NCBI RefSeq assembly: GCF_000313135.1
Contig: NW_004457342.1
Location: forward strand, 174,729-238,728
Length of the DNA: 64,000 nt
From: Acanthamoeba castellanii str. Neff
Taxonomy: Eukaryota; Discosea; Longamoebia; Acanthamoebidae
Direction: 5' to 3'
In this document: positions 1 through 11,853 of the stretch, piece by piece
How positions within the stretch are numbered: the first letter of the stretch is position 1
How the letters are laid out: every line of letters starts with the position of its first letter
Notes under the pieces: generated by a model
The model's input: only the letters and a program-made list of their open reading frames with translations
The model's database searches: none
Told to the model about the DNA's origin: nothing
Program-made: the position numbers and the translations under genes

Positions 1-1
1 C

Positions 2-655
2 ATCCGACGAGTCGTCGCCTTCACCGGTGACGCTGCCCGCCAGGCCGTCGCCCGCGCCGACGAGCTCCAGCGCAAGATCGAGGCCGCCGCCGCGCTCAAG
101 GGCGCCGACCTCGAGGAGGAGATCAAGCGACTCGACAAGGCCATCAACGACGCCGAGCAGCCCATCCCCGCCGCCCGCCAGGTCCAGTCCCGCGCCCTCC
201 TCGACAAGCTCCGCGGCAGCGCCTTTGCCGCCTCCAAGAACTCCAAGGCCGAGCAGCTCGAGGCCGCCCAGCAGTACGCCGAGCAGGTCCTCGCCGCCCT
301 CGGTGAGGCCACCACCGACAAGGCCCACATCGGCCACCTCGACGTCGGCTCCAACGTCATCGCCCTCACCAACGCCATCAAGGCCATCCGCGCCAAGCAC
401 CCGCACCTCGCCGTCCTCCTTCTCAGCGCCGAGGAGGTCAAGGGCAAGGGCAAGGTCACGGTGGTGACGCAGGTCTCGGACGACCTCGTCGCGGCGGGCC
501 TCAAGGCCAACGAGTGGGCCGGCGCCGTGGCGGGCCTGCTCGGCGGCAAGGGCGGCGGCAAGCCCCAGACTGCCCAGGGCTCGGGCTCCGACCTGACCAA
601 GATCGCCGACGCCCTCTCCCTCGCGCGGTCCTTTGTCAACGAGAAGCTCCAGTGA
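2..655 (+). CDS. Alanyl-tRNA synthetase, C-terminal part (5' end outside window)
   Basis: Open from the first bases of the window to a TGA at 653-655, so this is the 3' end of a gene that begins upstream. The visible 217 residues form an alanine-rich helical segment with many Glu/Lys heptads, followed by the DHHA1 domain. The diagnostic glycine loop GGKGGGKPQTAQGSG is near the end, and it closely matches the GGKGGGRPxxAQxGG loop of cytosolic and bacterial AlaRS. In the family this C-terminal region drives dimerisation and helps position the tRNA elbow. The catalytic, tRNA-recognition and editing domains must lie upstream of base 1. No intron is needed in this part. The identification is firm; whether it is the cytosolic or a dual-targeted form cannot be seen. 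Confidence 0.93.
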   Translation: MRRVVAFTGDAARQAVARADELQRKIEAAAALKGADLEEEIKRLDKAINDAEQPIPAARQVQSRALLDKLRGSAFAASKNSKAEQLEAAQQYAEQVLAALGEATTDKAHIGHLDVGSNVIALTNAIKAIRAKHPHLAVLLLSAEEVKGKGKVTVVTQVSDDLVAAGLKANEWAGAVAGLLGGKGGGKPQTAQGSGSDLTKIADALSLARSFVNEKLQ

Positions 656-1074
656 AGAACGAACAAAGACAGAGAGGCCTTCCCTCGTCCTCCTTCTTCT
701 TCTTCAACCACTTGACGCCGTTCACCATCTTTGTGGCGTGTAAAACAAATAAAAATACAAAAATACAAAAATTGAATAATTAGAAAAGGAAGGAATTTTG
801 ATTTCCTTTCCAGGACCACGCCACCACACAAGAAGAGGAATGGCCTGGACGGCAAAGGAAAGATGAGGGATAAGAGCTCCCAAAGCGCGTGGGATGGGTT
901 GGGATTAGGAGAAGGGACCGAGGCGAGAGTTCCGTAGCCTGGCCGCCGTACTCTCGCCAACACGCTACATCAACAACGACATCGATTATTAGGCTGGGAC
1001 CTCTTGTGGAGGCCAATCACCGTTGATTGCGTGCGCCCGGGCTGCGGTGGTGAGGAGTACACGATCGCATAACG
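656..1074. other. Intergenic: AlaRS 3' end and RasGEF promoter side
   Basis: No gene is supported here. An AATAAA at 748-753, inside an A-rich run about 95 bases after the AlaRS stop, is a reasonable polyadenylation signal. The rest of the interval presumably carries the promoter of the RasGEF gene starting at 1075. No clear TATA box was seen. Confidence 0.5.
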
Positions 1075-4000
1075 ATGGAGGAGGAACCATTAGCCGGGGA
1101 ATCGCCATCGCTCTCCAATACAAATGGTAATATATTTCCAACGACGTTGGTCAAATCGAAGGCGCCACATCTCATACTCCTCCATCAATCACCCCCCCCC
1201 CAATCCAACAGGCTGCTCCACCGCAGTGGCGGATCGCAAGGAGCGTGTACGAGTCACGGGCCAGCGAAAGGGCGGCACGCTGCTGGAGCTGCTCGAGTGG
1301 GTCGTCTCCACAGGCGAGGAAGGTATGTGTAATGCCCTGCCCTGCCCCACTCTTGCTCCGTGCTACTGCCCGCGCGACCTGGTCCCTTAGCTCCTCTCTC
1401 GCTATCCACCCCTTTCGCGCTCACCACTCCACACCACAACATCGCTGTGAGACTACTTGAAGCTCGCTTCCCGCTCACTGGCAGCAACGCTCACAACGCG
1501 CTTCGTGTCTTTGCGTTGACTGTTCACGACGAGAGCAGACATGATGTGGAGCTACTTGAGCACCTATCGCATCTTCGCGCCGCCCTTGCAGCTGCTCAAG
1601 ATGTGGATGGGCATGTACACAACCTACGCGGCGGACAGTGACGACTACAGCCGCGAGTTCAACCACCGGATGGTCCTCTTCATGCGCTACTGGGTCGACC
1701 ACTTCTTTGACCAGGACTTCAAGTACGACACACCACCCACGCCCCACGGCCCTCCATTATTGTTCATATCACGTTCGTGATGGTCTCCTTACCAACTACT
1801 CACCGCACCGTTGGCCGTTCACACAGGGACAAGCCTGCATTTTACGAGCTTGTGGATTTCATCAACAAGAATCTGCCGCGGGAGGAGGCCAACAAGCTCA
1901 AGCTGGCGTTCGTGAAGGTGAGCCCCCCCTTCCTCCTCCTCCTCCATAGCTTCGATCCTCTCAGGTGTTGGCAGTGCTACGGCAACTGAACTCACAGCTT
2001 GACCTTTCTGATCAGAAACCGAGTGCACTGGCCGCCCCTCACCCACCCGATGTACAGAACGAATCAGGCGCCGGTATTTTTTTGTCTCATGATCGTGTGA
2101 TGTGTGTTGCGTGTCGTGTTGTGTCGTGTCGTGTGCTGTACCTTAATTTCATTTGATTTACGTCTTGTCTGGGTGGCAATTCAAATTTTTGTTCCTTTCA
2201 GGCTCGAGTCATTCGCGCAAGTCTAGCGGCATAAAGAGCATCCCCATGCTGAGTATCGGGGCTCCTGCGAAGCCACGCGGGCCTCTCTCGCCCTCGGGCT
2301 TCCGGTCCCCGACACCGCGGAGTGCAGGTACAGCGCTGTTGAGAGAGTTCCCTCTTCCCCCCATTTAAACGACGCTCGTGGCCTCGCGAACGACTTGTCC
2401 ATGCGCCGCCGGCGCTAACCCGATCGCCCTCCTCCCAGCAGGCCAGTCTGGCCCGCAACGGACGGTGTACATAGAGGATCTCTCGCCCAGCGAGATTGCC
2501 ATCAATCTCACCGCCATTGAGTTCGGTACGTGTTCCATCAGCGGACCCACTCGTATTCCCCCTCCCCCCCCGTAAGAATCGCCTCACCATTCTTCGGCTT
2601 CTTTATTGTGCGCACGCAGCCTGCTTTGAGAAGGTGCGGCCGGAGGAGCTGTTTCATATGAACTGGCAGAAGCCGGAACGAGAAACGTTGGCGCCCAACA
2701 TCTCCTCCCTCACGCAGCGCTTCAATCAGGTATAAACGCGTAGTGTGCAGTCTTTCTTTTTCTCTGGTCGTGTCGTGTCGTTGGTCGTGTCGTGTCGTGT
2801 CGTGTCGTGTCGATTGTGCTGACTGGGTGCTCCGTCAGGTGAGCTTTTGGGTGGCGACCGAGGTGGTGACGGCGCCCACGCCCAAGCAGAGGGTCGACAT
2901 ACTGAAGAAATTCATCAAGTCAGCTCAGGTACGCTTCCATTGTGGCGTTGGCCTTGCCGGATACACGCTCACCTTCTTCTTATTTTTCTTGTCCACCGCC
3001 AAACAGAAACTGCGAGCGCTCAACAATTTTAATTCTGTGATGGAGGTCGTTGCTGGTCTGAACAACTCCTCCGTCCAGCGCCTCAAGGGGCTGTGGAATG
3101 TACGTGGTGATGGGTGGCTGTGGCTGTGGCTGTGGCTGTGGCTGTGGCTGTGGCTGTGGCTGTGGCTGTGGCTGTGGCTGTGGCTGTGGCTGTGGCTGTG
3201 GCTGTGGCTGTGGCTGTGGCTGACGCATCCTTTCGTGCCGGCGGCCGCCAACAGATGCTTCCGTCGCAGTATCTGGCACGGTTCGACGACCTCGACAAGC
3301 TCATGAACCCCTCGCAGAACTTCAAGCTCTACAGGGAGGAAGTGCGCCAGGTCGACTTTCCTGCCATCCCCTATTTTGGTATTGGCCCATAGCTCCCCCC
3401 GCCACCCTGCGGCTTTGCTCTTTGCCCTCCATTTCTAAACGCTCACCTCCCCTTTCCCCCAATGCAGCGCCGACATTGCGTGACGTGACGTTCATATACG
3501 ATGGCAACCGCGAATACATATCGCCCGGCAAGATCAACTTTGAGATCATGGGTATGCACATCTGTTCGCCCAATTCTCTCATTGCTCAACTGCCCTGACA
3601 CTGACACTCACGCGAACACGTCTGCTGCCTGTGTGTTGTGTGTGTGTGTGTGTGTGTGTGTATGTCCCCAGATCTGTTGGGTTGTCAGGTTCGCGAGCTG
3701 CTGCGGTACCAGAGGGTTCCCTACAACCTGCTCACGGACTACAACGTGCTCAACTACCTCAAGAGCGTTCGCCCGATGGACGAGGACATCCTTCGGTAAG
3801 CCAGACTCCCCAAGCCATGCGATCCCTTTCTATTTCGAGATGTTGAACAATTTTTGTCTCTTCACAGAAAATTTTCGTTCAAAGCCGAGCCGGCGGGTCC
3901 CACGGGCATCGCGAAGGAGCCGCGCCTGCGCGAGGGATCGCTGAGCAGTCCGCTGTCCAAGTCCGACTCGGACTTCTCGCTCTTCAACTCCTCCGAGGAA

Positions 4001-7000
4001 TTCGACCCCGCGGCGGGCGACGCCTCCACGCCGCGAGACGAACTCTACATGTACGTAACTAACGACCCCCGTAACAGTGTGGCCCGACGATCTGGGCTCA
4101 CACCAACGTTTCGTCGTGTGTGTGTGTGACGTGTGCGATGCCAGGCAAGTGGAGCGGCTGGCGGCGGGCCGAGGCGAACCGCCCACGGGCGGCGGGGGCA
4201 GGCGCTACTTCAGCCTCTATCTCACCCCCGACACGAGCGGACCCTACGCCGCGCTCAACTCCCCCCGAAGTCGGTGCGTTCAGTCTCCAGACCAAACCTC
4301 GACCGAGGCCCGGCGAGCCTTCGCGAAGCGCTGGTGCTGATATGGTGGTACTGGTGACCGGCCCAACAGAAAATCGGCCGAGCTTGTGCGCGAGTCCGAG
4401 CAGATCACTCCGCGCATGAGGTCCAAGTCCGTAGCGGCGGGCGATTCAGAGAGCGCCGGTTCTCTCACGGGTACCCTCGTCTGGGTTTAGGTTATTTTTT
4501 ATTATTTTTTATTATTTATTTTAAATGGCTGTCGGACAAGTGCTGACGCGTGGACTACGAAACATACGCAGCGCGGGCGCGTGCCGAAAGCCAAAGCCAA
4601 AGCACACCCCGGCAGGTGAAGGTTGTGCCGAAACTGCCGCCGAACCACGGCCGGGTGGTGGCCAACATCTACAAGCTCCCGCGACCAAAGGCATCGCCCA
4701 AGCCTGTACGCCTCCCTCGTGCTTACTCGTGTTGTTTCTGTTCGTTGACACGACCAACGACCAACGACACAGGTGCCGTTGTCTCCGCGCATGCCGATCG
4801 TGCTGACCAACTCGCGCGGCAAGGGCGGCAAGCACTGGCTGCCGCGATGGGGCAGCGGCGGTGCTGGCGCCGGCGGTGGCGCCGGCGGCTCGCTCGATTT
4901 TGAAAACCCGCTCCACCGCGCCAGCGATTCGTGGGACGAAGATGACTACACCGAAGACGACGACACCATCACCACCTGCTCCTCCAAGCCGGGGGAGAGC
5001 GACTCGGAGAGCCTGGAAGACGACGACGAGACCCAGTCGTTCGACGACGACGACGAGCTGAGCCAACGCACCGAGGGTGGCCTGTCGGCGGCCGACCTGA
5101 GCGAGGTGGGGAGCGACTGCATCAGCGTGCGGAGCGACGGCGACGAGGCCACCGAGGAGGCCTTTGATGACGACGACTTTGCGGCGACGACGGACGACTT
5201 TGCGATGACGGCGGCGACCGATGACGACACCGTCGGCGGGGCGTCGGCGGGGTCGCCGGCCGGCAGCAGCATCAGCGACCCGGGGGCCGCGACGCACTCC
5301 TCGGCCAAGGCGCCGGCGAAGAAGGGCAAGCGGAGCAGCGGGAGTGTCGACAGAAAGAGGTCGCACAAGGAGGAAAAGCAGCCGAAGAAGGAAAAGAAGA
5401 GGGAAAAGAAGCATAGAGAGAAGGAGAAGGAGAAGAAGGAGGAGAAGGAGCGGAAGAGGGACGTCGCGACGTCCATCGGCCACCATCACGCTCCTCCTTC
5501 GAAGCAGCGGAGCACCTCCAAGGCCGAGCGCGACGGCAAGCCCGCCATCACGCGGAAGCGGTCCTCGCTGCGGCTGTCGACCACCTACGGCAAGGTCTTT
5601 GCCGTCATGGAGGGGTCCGGCCCAGACACCATCGAGCAACACGCGGCGACGGCTTCCGGGCCGCACGCCGACTCGTCGATGACGTCATCATTGTCATCGT
5701 CGTCGTCGTCTACGGTGGGCTCCTCGATGATGGCCTCGTCGTCGGGTTCGGGCGTGCGGCCGCGCCGAGGGACCGGCTGCTACATTGCGCCGCCCTCCTC
5801 GCTGGCCAACCTGCGCGATGACAACGGAGGAGCCGCCGGCCCTGCACAGCCGACCGCTGGCGGCAGCTCGGGCGTTGTGGCGGCTGCCGTAGCGGACCAC
5901 GAGACCAAGTCCACCAAGCTCGACGTGCACCCGCGGCGAGGCGCCAAGGTCGACACCATCAACAACAACAGCCACATCGGCGGCGGCGGCGGCGGCAGCA
6001 CCATTCGCGCGCCATTGTCATCGGGCTCGGCCATCCACGTCAGCAGCTCGTCGACGGTGCCGACCGAGGCGAGCGACGCCGGTGTTGTTGGGCCGCCGCC
6101 GCCGGTGGCCGGAGAAAGCGGCCACCACCCGGGTGGTGGCGGCACGGTGCGGAAGCACAAGGACCTGACGCAGCAGCTGCACCGGGAGCTCAGAGAGAAG
6201 GGCGAGCGCAACGAGCAGGCCAAGGTCAAGGAGTTCAAGCACAGCCTCCACCGCGAGCTCGAGGAGCGGCGCGAGAGCGAGAAGAAGCTGCGCGCCCGGC
6301 AGATCCGCGAGCGCCTCCATTCAGAGCTGCGCGAGCTCGCCGGCGGCGGCGGCGGCATGGCCGACAGCGACGACGGCAGCGCCGTCGCGCACCACCACAA
6401 GGGCGGCAGCAAGGCCTCATCGTCGTGGTTGTCGTCGTCGCAGCCGGCGCCCAAGGCCAGGGAGGGCGCCGGCCCGTCATCGACCACCGCGACCAAGGAC
6501 CAGTCGTCGTCGCTGCCGCGATGGCGCCGGCCCTTCTTCACCGCCCAGTCGCGCTCCGCGCCCTTCAGCTCCTCCTCGTCCATCACACCGCTCACCTCCC
6601 CACCCGTCCCGCTCTCTTCATCCTCTTCTTCTTGCTCTACCATCTCACCATCCTCCTCCTCCTATTCCTCCACGTCTTCCTCCTCCTCGTCTTCTTCATC
6701 ATCGCCACCATCACCGGCGAGAAAAGGCAGCGGGAGCTACGCGATGAAGAGTTTCTTCCGCCACTCGAGCGACCTGGGCGGCAGCGACGGAGCGACGGCG
6801 ACGTCGACGCAGTCCGCCGCCGCCGGTGGTGGTGGAGGGTCGGGTCGGGTCAAGGCGCACTCCCGGAAGCGGAGCGTGGGCCAGGGCAGCCTCTTCTGGC
6901 GGGAGCTCCTCCACCGCGAGATCCGCTCGACCGCCGCCCCGTCCACCTCCCCCGCCGACGACTCTGAGCCCCAGCAGCAGCAGACCTCAGCCGGCTCCAC

Positions 7001-7013
7001 TTCCCACTCATAG
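1075..7013 (+). CDS. RasGEF protein (RasGEF_N + CDC25 domain) with long Ser/Asp-rich tail
   Basis: Spliced gene of at least 15 exons. ATG 1075 opens a short exon whose donor at 1127 joins in phase to an acceptor at 1211. The next exons encode a RasGEF_N module (WSYLSTYRIFAPP, then MVLFMRYWVDHFF). After a Ser/Pro linker (about 2215-2340) comes the catalytic CDC25 domain, about 2450-3800, including LSPSEIAINLTAIEF, RFNQVSFWVATEV, LRALNNFNSVMEVVAGL and IPYFAPTLRDVTF. Such domains exchange GDP for GTP on Ras-family GTPases. The tail exons join in phase (intron 4471-4571, then donor near 4705) to a 746-codon open exon rich in Asp, Ser and Lys. That exon contains three 23-residue LHREL repeats (6177 onward) and a fourth LLHREI near the C-terminus. 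The stop is at 7011-7013. Linkage of tail and catalytic half rests on splice phase; two genes split near 4480 is the alternative. Confidence 0.85.
3115..3222 (+). repeat. Intronic hexanucleotide repeat (TGGCTG)18
   Basis: Eighteen perfect TGGCTG units lie inside a RasGEF intron that starts just after GLKGLWN (GTACGT donor) and ends at the CCAACAG acceptor near 3253. All six frames through it are simple dipeptide ORFs, so it is not coding. Confidence 0.95.
6177..6329 (+). repeat. Tandem 69-bp / 23-residue LHREL repeat inside the RasGEF tail
   Basis: LHREL, LHREL and LHSEL codons start at 6177, 6246 and 6315, exactly 69 bases apart. Each is followed by a charged Glu/Lys/Arg helix. A diverged copy (LLHREI) sits about 590 bases downstream. 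The spacing and amphipathic pattern suggest a coiled-coil or short helical docking repeat; the repeat is not one I can name. Confidence 0.8.
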
Positions 7014-7198
7014 TTAAGGACGAAGTGGTGGTGTAGCGATGCTACACCTCTTATTTATTTATTTGACAAAAGAGAGAATTAAAATCACCAATTACTATTA
7101 AAATAATTTATAATGGAACTATGCACCGACTACACGCTATCACCAAAATACAACATTCAGCGCTCAACACTGTGTTGGTCAGCTGCTGCCGCTGCGTT

Positions 7199-8638
7199 CT
7201 ATCTGAGCTTCTTGGCATCGAGCTGCTGCTTGCTCTCATACATGCCGAAGCCATACGGCACCGTCACCAAGCCTGCTGCCATCAGCCGTCAGACCGGGCA
7301 CGCGCTGAAGAAGACGGAAAAAGGAGGCGATGACGTACCGCCGATGAACGTGGGCACGACCAGGTTGTTGTAATAGCAGATCGCCACATAAGCCACCAGG
7401 AACACACCGTAGATGGCGAGCCTGAACGATGTGAGGGGGACACGCCCACGCCCACGCCACAGCACACTCAACACTTGAAGGGAGAAGGAATGCAAAGTGG
7501 GGTACACGCGCGCGTACCAATTCCAGGCGAACTCTTTGCCCTGCCGCAGAGGCACATGGGCAAGCGTGAGGCCCCACCACGCGATGCCGATCAGGAACAC
7601 GCCTGGAGTGTAGGAAAATGAGAGACTTTAGTGCTGTGTGCTGTGTGCTGTGTGCTGTGTGCTGTGTGCTGTGTGCTGTGTGCTGTGTGCTGTGTGCTGT
7701 GTGCGTACCTGAGCCAAAAGACATGGCATTGACGAATGGTTGTTCGCGGTGTTCGTCGTAGGTCCACCACAGGTAAGCGAAAGTGGCACATTCGGCCACA
7801 GTAACCAGCGCTGTGGGCACGCCTGACGCAATGAGCACCAGCGCCAGCACCAGTGGTCGCAAAACGGCACCAACAGCCGCCAAGGGCCAGCATCGATGGG
7901 CAGAGGCAAAGCCGCATAGACATCAAATTACAACAAAACAGTTTAATATACAAAAAAGATACATATAAATATATAGAAAGAAATATTATTAAACAAAATT
8001 AATATTATTTTTGTTTATTCCAAAATTAACGAATGAGAAAAAGGGGTGAGGTACCGATGAGGTTGAGCGCCCACGTCTGCTTCATGGCCTCGAAGTTACG
8101 GACGAGCAGGATCACCGTGGTGAAATACCAGAAGGCGAACAGCGAGAGCACCACCACGAACACCTGCGATTCGGAACACAACAAAAACAACACAGGTGCG
8201 TGTGCGTGTGCGTGTGCGTGTGCGTGTAGCGATGTGGCGATGTGGCGATGTGGCGATGTGGCGATGTGTGCGCGTGCGTGTGAGCGATACAGCGAGCGAG
8301 GCCGTGCGGGCGAAGGAGGCAAACGTGGCAAAGGTGGTGGTCGTGATCCGCGTAGGCCGGCCTGGAATAGTCGGCTGGTCGGTGTCCGTGTGCGCCGTGG
8401 AAGTCAGGCCGTACGTCAGCACACGAGAACGACACACGCGCGCGTGTGTGCGACGGTGTAGCAGGGATCACTGCGCGCGGGGCGTCGTACCGGTGAGCGT
8501 TCGCCACAGGCACTCGAACGAGAAGAGGAATCCCTGCACCAGAAGAAGGCCGAACGACGCGTAGAGGAACGTGTTCGGCTGCAGCACGTAGGACGACATC
8601 ATCTCGTCCATCGACGGTGTGCGCCGGTGCTGCACCAT
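7199..8638 (-). CDS. Polytopic membrane protein, unrecognised family
   Basis: Read right to left. ATG at 8638-8636 begins MVQHRRTPSMDEMMSSYVLQ, leading into a hydrophobic helix (FLYASFGLLLVQGFLFSF). Phase-compatible introns then join a Thr-rich exon, the helix VFVVVLSLFAFWYFTTVILLV, the helix VPTALVTVAECATFAYLWW, GVFLIGIAWWGLTLAHVPL, and AIYGVFLVAYVAICYY. The last exon ends in MYESKQQLDAKKLR with TAG at 7201-7199. About 240 residues and six or so membrane segments result, with a short basic cytosolic-looking tail. No catalytic or transport motif is visible and I do not recognise the family. Boundaries of the Thr-rich second exon (about 8290-8365) are the least certain. Two introns carry simple repeats. 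Confidence 0.68.
7631..7703 (-). repeat. Intronic 7-bp repeat (GCTGTGT)n
   Basis: About ten near-perfect 7-bp units on the plus strand (GTGCTGT phase), inside the intron of the membrane-protein gene that separates the exon ending MSFGSG from the exon starting VFLIG. Confidence 0.9.
8192..8263 (-). repeat. Intronic (GTGTGC)n followed by (GATGTGGC)n
   Basis: About five hexamers of the GTGTGC type run directly into four copies of an 8-mer GATGTGGC on the plus strand. Both lie in an intron of the membrane-protein gene. Confidence 0.85.
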
Positions 8639-9018
8639 TATATATTTTTATTATTGTAAATAATAACAATAATAAAATAACAAAAGCAGATGAAACATTG
8701 GTTGGGGGGGGGTACGCGTTGTTTGTCCTCTGCCGCACCCGCCCCGTCGCCAGTGGCACTTCCCTTTGTCGTGCGCTATTATAAAGGCAAATAAATAAGT
8801 GACAATCCAATAATACATACATATATATATATCTTGCTGTTCGTGGCGTGCCCCACGGGCCACACCCCAGGGGTAAGGTGGTACCTTCATGAGCTGCCGT
8901 CTTCTTCAGCTGCGTTAGGCTTGCACGTAACTAAGATCGTCGACACAAATTCACATTTAAATAATTATTTAAAATATTATTTTATATTCCCTTTGGCATT
9001 GTTGATGTTGTTCGGAGC
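8639..9018. other. Intergenic, AT-rich promoter side of the membrane-protein gene
   Basis: No gene is supported. The stretch is markedly AT-rich for this genome, with runs at 8640-8690 and a TATATATATAT tract near 8821-8831. It probably contains the 5' region of the gene to its left and the 3' end of the gene to its right, both on the minus strand. Confidence 0.45.
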
Positions 9019-11853
9019 TCAGCCGATGAGGGTGGAGATGAACTCGCCGGGGTAGGCCGCCGGGTCGATGTCGACGAGGGTCATGTGGCCCGCGCGCCAG
9101 CCGACGGCCGGGTAGAGCTTCTCGTTGCGCGGGAGGCCCGTGAAGCACAGGCCCAGGTTCTTCCCGTTCTTGAAGTAGGTCACGTTGCCCAAGTCCATGT
9201 CGAGCAGCACCCCGATCACGTCGCCCCGCCCGAACGTGTCGCCGTAGTGGCCGTTGCCGTGCGAGTTCGAATACTTGTACGACGTCCTGAACGCCCACGA
9301 CTGCGCATTGCCTGTTCTCAATCAATCAAGCAAGGCGGTGGTGAGTGGTGAGTGGCGCCACGTCGCGTGAATGATTGGGCGGAAAGCCCGGCGTGTCTTG
9401 GGTCGTACCGCCCAAATAATTGTCCAAGGCTGTGTTGCTCTTCTGGGTGACACCGATGTAGGCCTCGTCGCCGTCCACCTTGATGGCCCAGAAGTGCTTG
9501 CCATGTCTACGGCGATGATTTAGTCCACAACAAAGATGAGAGAGTTGCGTGTGCGTGTGCGTGTGCGTGTGCGTGTGCGTGTGCGTGTGCGTGTGCGTGT
9601 GCGTGTGCGTGTGCGTGTGCGTGTGCGTGTGCGTGTGACAAGGCATGGACGTACTGGAAGCCTTCCGAGGCGCAAGCAATGCTGTACCACGAGGCCTGGG
9701 TCTTGTTGGCGACCTTGCCGTCGCCACTGACCTGGATGTGTTGGCCGTGCCTGCCACGCCGCCGCCGCCCATCAGCACAGGCAACTCATATTATACCGCG
9801 AAAAGGAAGCCAGACTTTGACAGCCGTACCAAGTAGAGTCCCAAAGGACCGAGCAGATGTACCGCCTCCGCTTGTACCGGGTGTTGTTCTTCTCCATCAG
9901 GTCCGTTAGGTTCGCCGACGCCAGCATGTGGTACTTGTAGGCCTGTTGTCGACAGCATTGGTAGTAGCAGTAGTGTCGACGCATCAGCAACAGCGCCAGG
10001 GACACATTTGGTCTGGTGGGGTGGGGGGGTGGTAGAAGGGTTGGGCCGCACCTCGGTCAGGTATTTGGTGGGCACCAGCATCTCGTTGGCGAGTGTGTTG
10101 AGGATGGGCAGGGGTAGCATGCTGAACCGGATGTGCTCGACGAACGGTCGCATGTGTTTCTTGATACGATCAATGTACTCCGGCCTGTGGGTCACAACAC
10201 ATGATAACGGGAAGATCAACACACGACATCAACACACGACATCATCAGTCATCATCATCGTCATCGCCGAATCGAATCGAAGTCGAGGAAGAACGCACGT
10301 CAATTTGAATTCGGGAATGGGCTCCAGGTCTTCCTCCTCTTCTACCGCTAGGTCCTGGACCTAGAGGTTGCAATGCGTCGCGGGGGGTGAGCTCACAACA
10401 CAACGGGGGGGGGTCCAAACACGCAACAACGATGTCATGTCTTCATTCTCAAGAGTAGAGGGGAAGGAGAGGCGGTACCACCGTGGAGGGCAGCGCGCCG
10501 CCGTCAGCAATCTCGCCGTCCTGTAGAGCTCGGGCCAACTTCTCGTCCTGGAGGGGTAGTGGTAGCGGAGAAGAAAACCGAGAAGAAAGCTGAGCTCAGC
10601 TAAAAAGACCCAACCAGCCTTCGTCCTTGAGAGCGTCGTGGGGGTGGTGAAGACGGCGATAAGAACAAGCTGAGAGGGTCGTACCTCCTCCTCCATCAGC
10701 TTCCTTCGCACCTTGTCCTCCTCCTCTTCCTCATTTTGTAGTTTTCGAGCCATTTCTTCATCGGAAATCATCTGTTATCTCAGCAGTGTTAGTACCACGA
10801 CGAGTCGATGCAGCACGCAGACAGACGAAAGTTGCGAGTTAAGACAATCACACACACACACACACACACACACACGACACACACACAGAGAAAGAGATGC
10901 AAGTGTACGTTGACGTAGGCTCCGGCAAAGGTGGCATAGAGGCCCGCAGTACCGCGAAGGTTGACCTCGAGCTTCTCCTGCTCCGATTTGCTGAGGGCCG
11001 TCTCCGGCGGCGCTTCCGTCTTCGCGCTTCCGTCATCGGTGCTGCTGCTGCCCGGCGCCTCCTTCGCATCGTCCGTCGGTGCTGCTGCTGCGGCGTCTTC
11101 CGCCTTCGCCTCCCCCGTCTTCTCCTCCGTCGTAGCTGTCGCCGTGCCGCAGTCCGACGCTGAAGTGCGCCACCAGCGAGCGAGTAGCGTGAGCCGAAGG
11201 CAACGGCACCACCATCGCCCATCATCACCATCATTGATGACACCTCACGTACCCTTGGGATCAAGGAGCTTGGCCGCGCCTTCGCCCAGCGCCTGGAACA
11301 GTCCATCCGAGCCTCGCATGTTCACGGCGTTCACGGGTGGCTGCAGGCCGCCGCCGCCGCTCAGAGGCGTCGTGGTGGTGTCCTTCTCCTCTTCGTTGTA
11401 GGCGCGCCGTTCGGCCCAGGCGCCCAGCATGAGCAGCACGTAGGACTCGTCGGGCACCACGAGCTCGTCGCTCTTAAGCAGGGCCTCGAAGGCCTCTTGG
11501 TTGAGGTCGAGCACGGTGTCCCGCAGCTCCTTGTCCTTGAGGATGAAGACGAGCTCCTTGCCGAGGTACTTCAGGCAGCGCTCGTAGTCGAGCTTGGCCT
11601 TGTCTTTGGCCTTTTTCTTCGGCTTCACCGCTTCTACTTCCATCTTTGATCGATCGACAATGAGCTGCTGCAAGATTTCGCATACGTTGTTCCTCGTGAG
11701 CTCTTGTCCAGTAGAGAGGGTCACGATGACTTTCTGGGGTGTTGATTTGGCGGCCTCCTCTGCTTTAGCGACGCTCTCGGCTACGTCATCGATGCCAATA
11801 CGTTGGATGGTCGTCCCAATGAATGGCTTGCGCTTCGACGCATCGTTTCCCAT
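9019..11853 (-). CDS. BACK domain + SPRY domain protein, predicted N-myristoylated
   Basis: Minus-strand spliced gene. ATG 11853-11851 gives MGNDASKRKP, a textbook N-myristoylation context (Gly2, Ser6, basic 7-9). Exon 1 contains a BACK-like helical unit (ALLKSDELVVPDESYVLLML) preceded by no recognisable BTB/POZ fold. Then come an acidic Ala/Glu/Ser insert (about 10920-11155) and charged helices of UIM-like form (SDEEMARKLQNEEEEED near 10740, then DEKLARALQDGE near 10520). A second BACK-like half follows (HIRFSMLPLPILN, then AYKYHMLA) near 9900-10180. The C-terminal SPRY domain includes HGKHFWAIKVDGD, GDVIGVLLDMD and NVTYFKNGKNLG, and ends at TGA 9021-9019. SPRY domains bind protein partners; BACK often accompanies Cul3 adaptors, but without BTB that role is uncertain. 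Membrane tethering is inferred from the N-terminus. Confidence 0.83.
9547..9637 (-). repeat. Intronic hexanucleotide repeat (ACACGC)n, sense of the gene
   Basis: Fifteen units, read as GCGTGT on the plus strand, within the BACK-SPRY intron between the exon encoding WYSIACASEGFQ and the exon encoding HGKHFWAIKV. Confidence 0.95.

Noticed and set aside
4521..5666. 381-codon minus-strand ORF opposite the RasGEF tail
   Set aside because: Leu/Arg/Val-rich antisense reading of a GC-rich Asp/Ser/Lys exon; no ATG-proximal signal, no domain, and it overlaps the intron-exon chain of the plus-strand gene.
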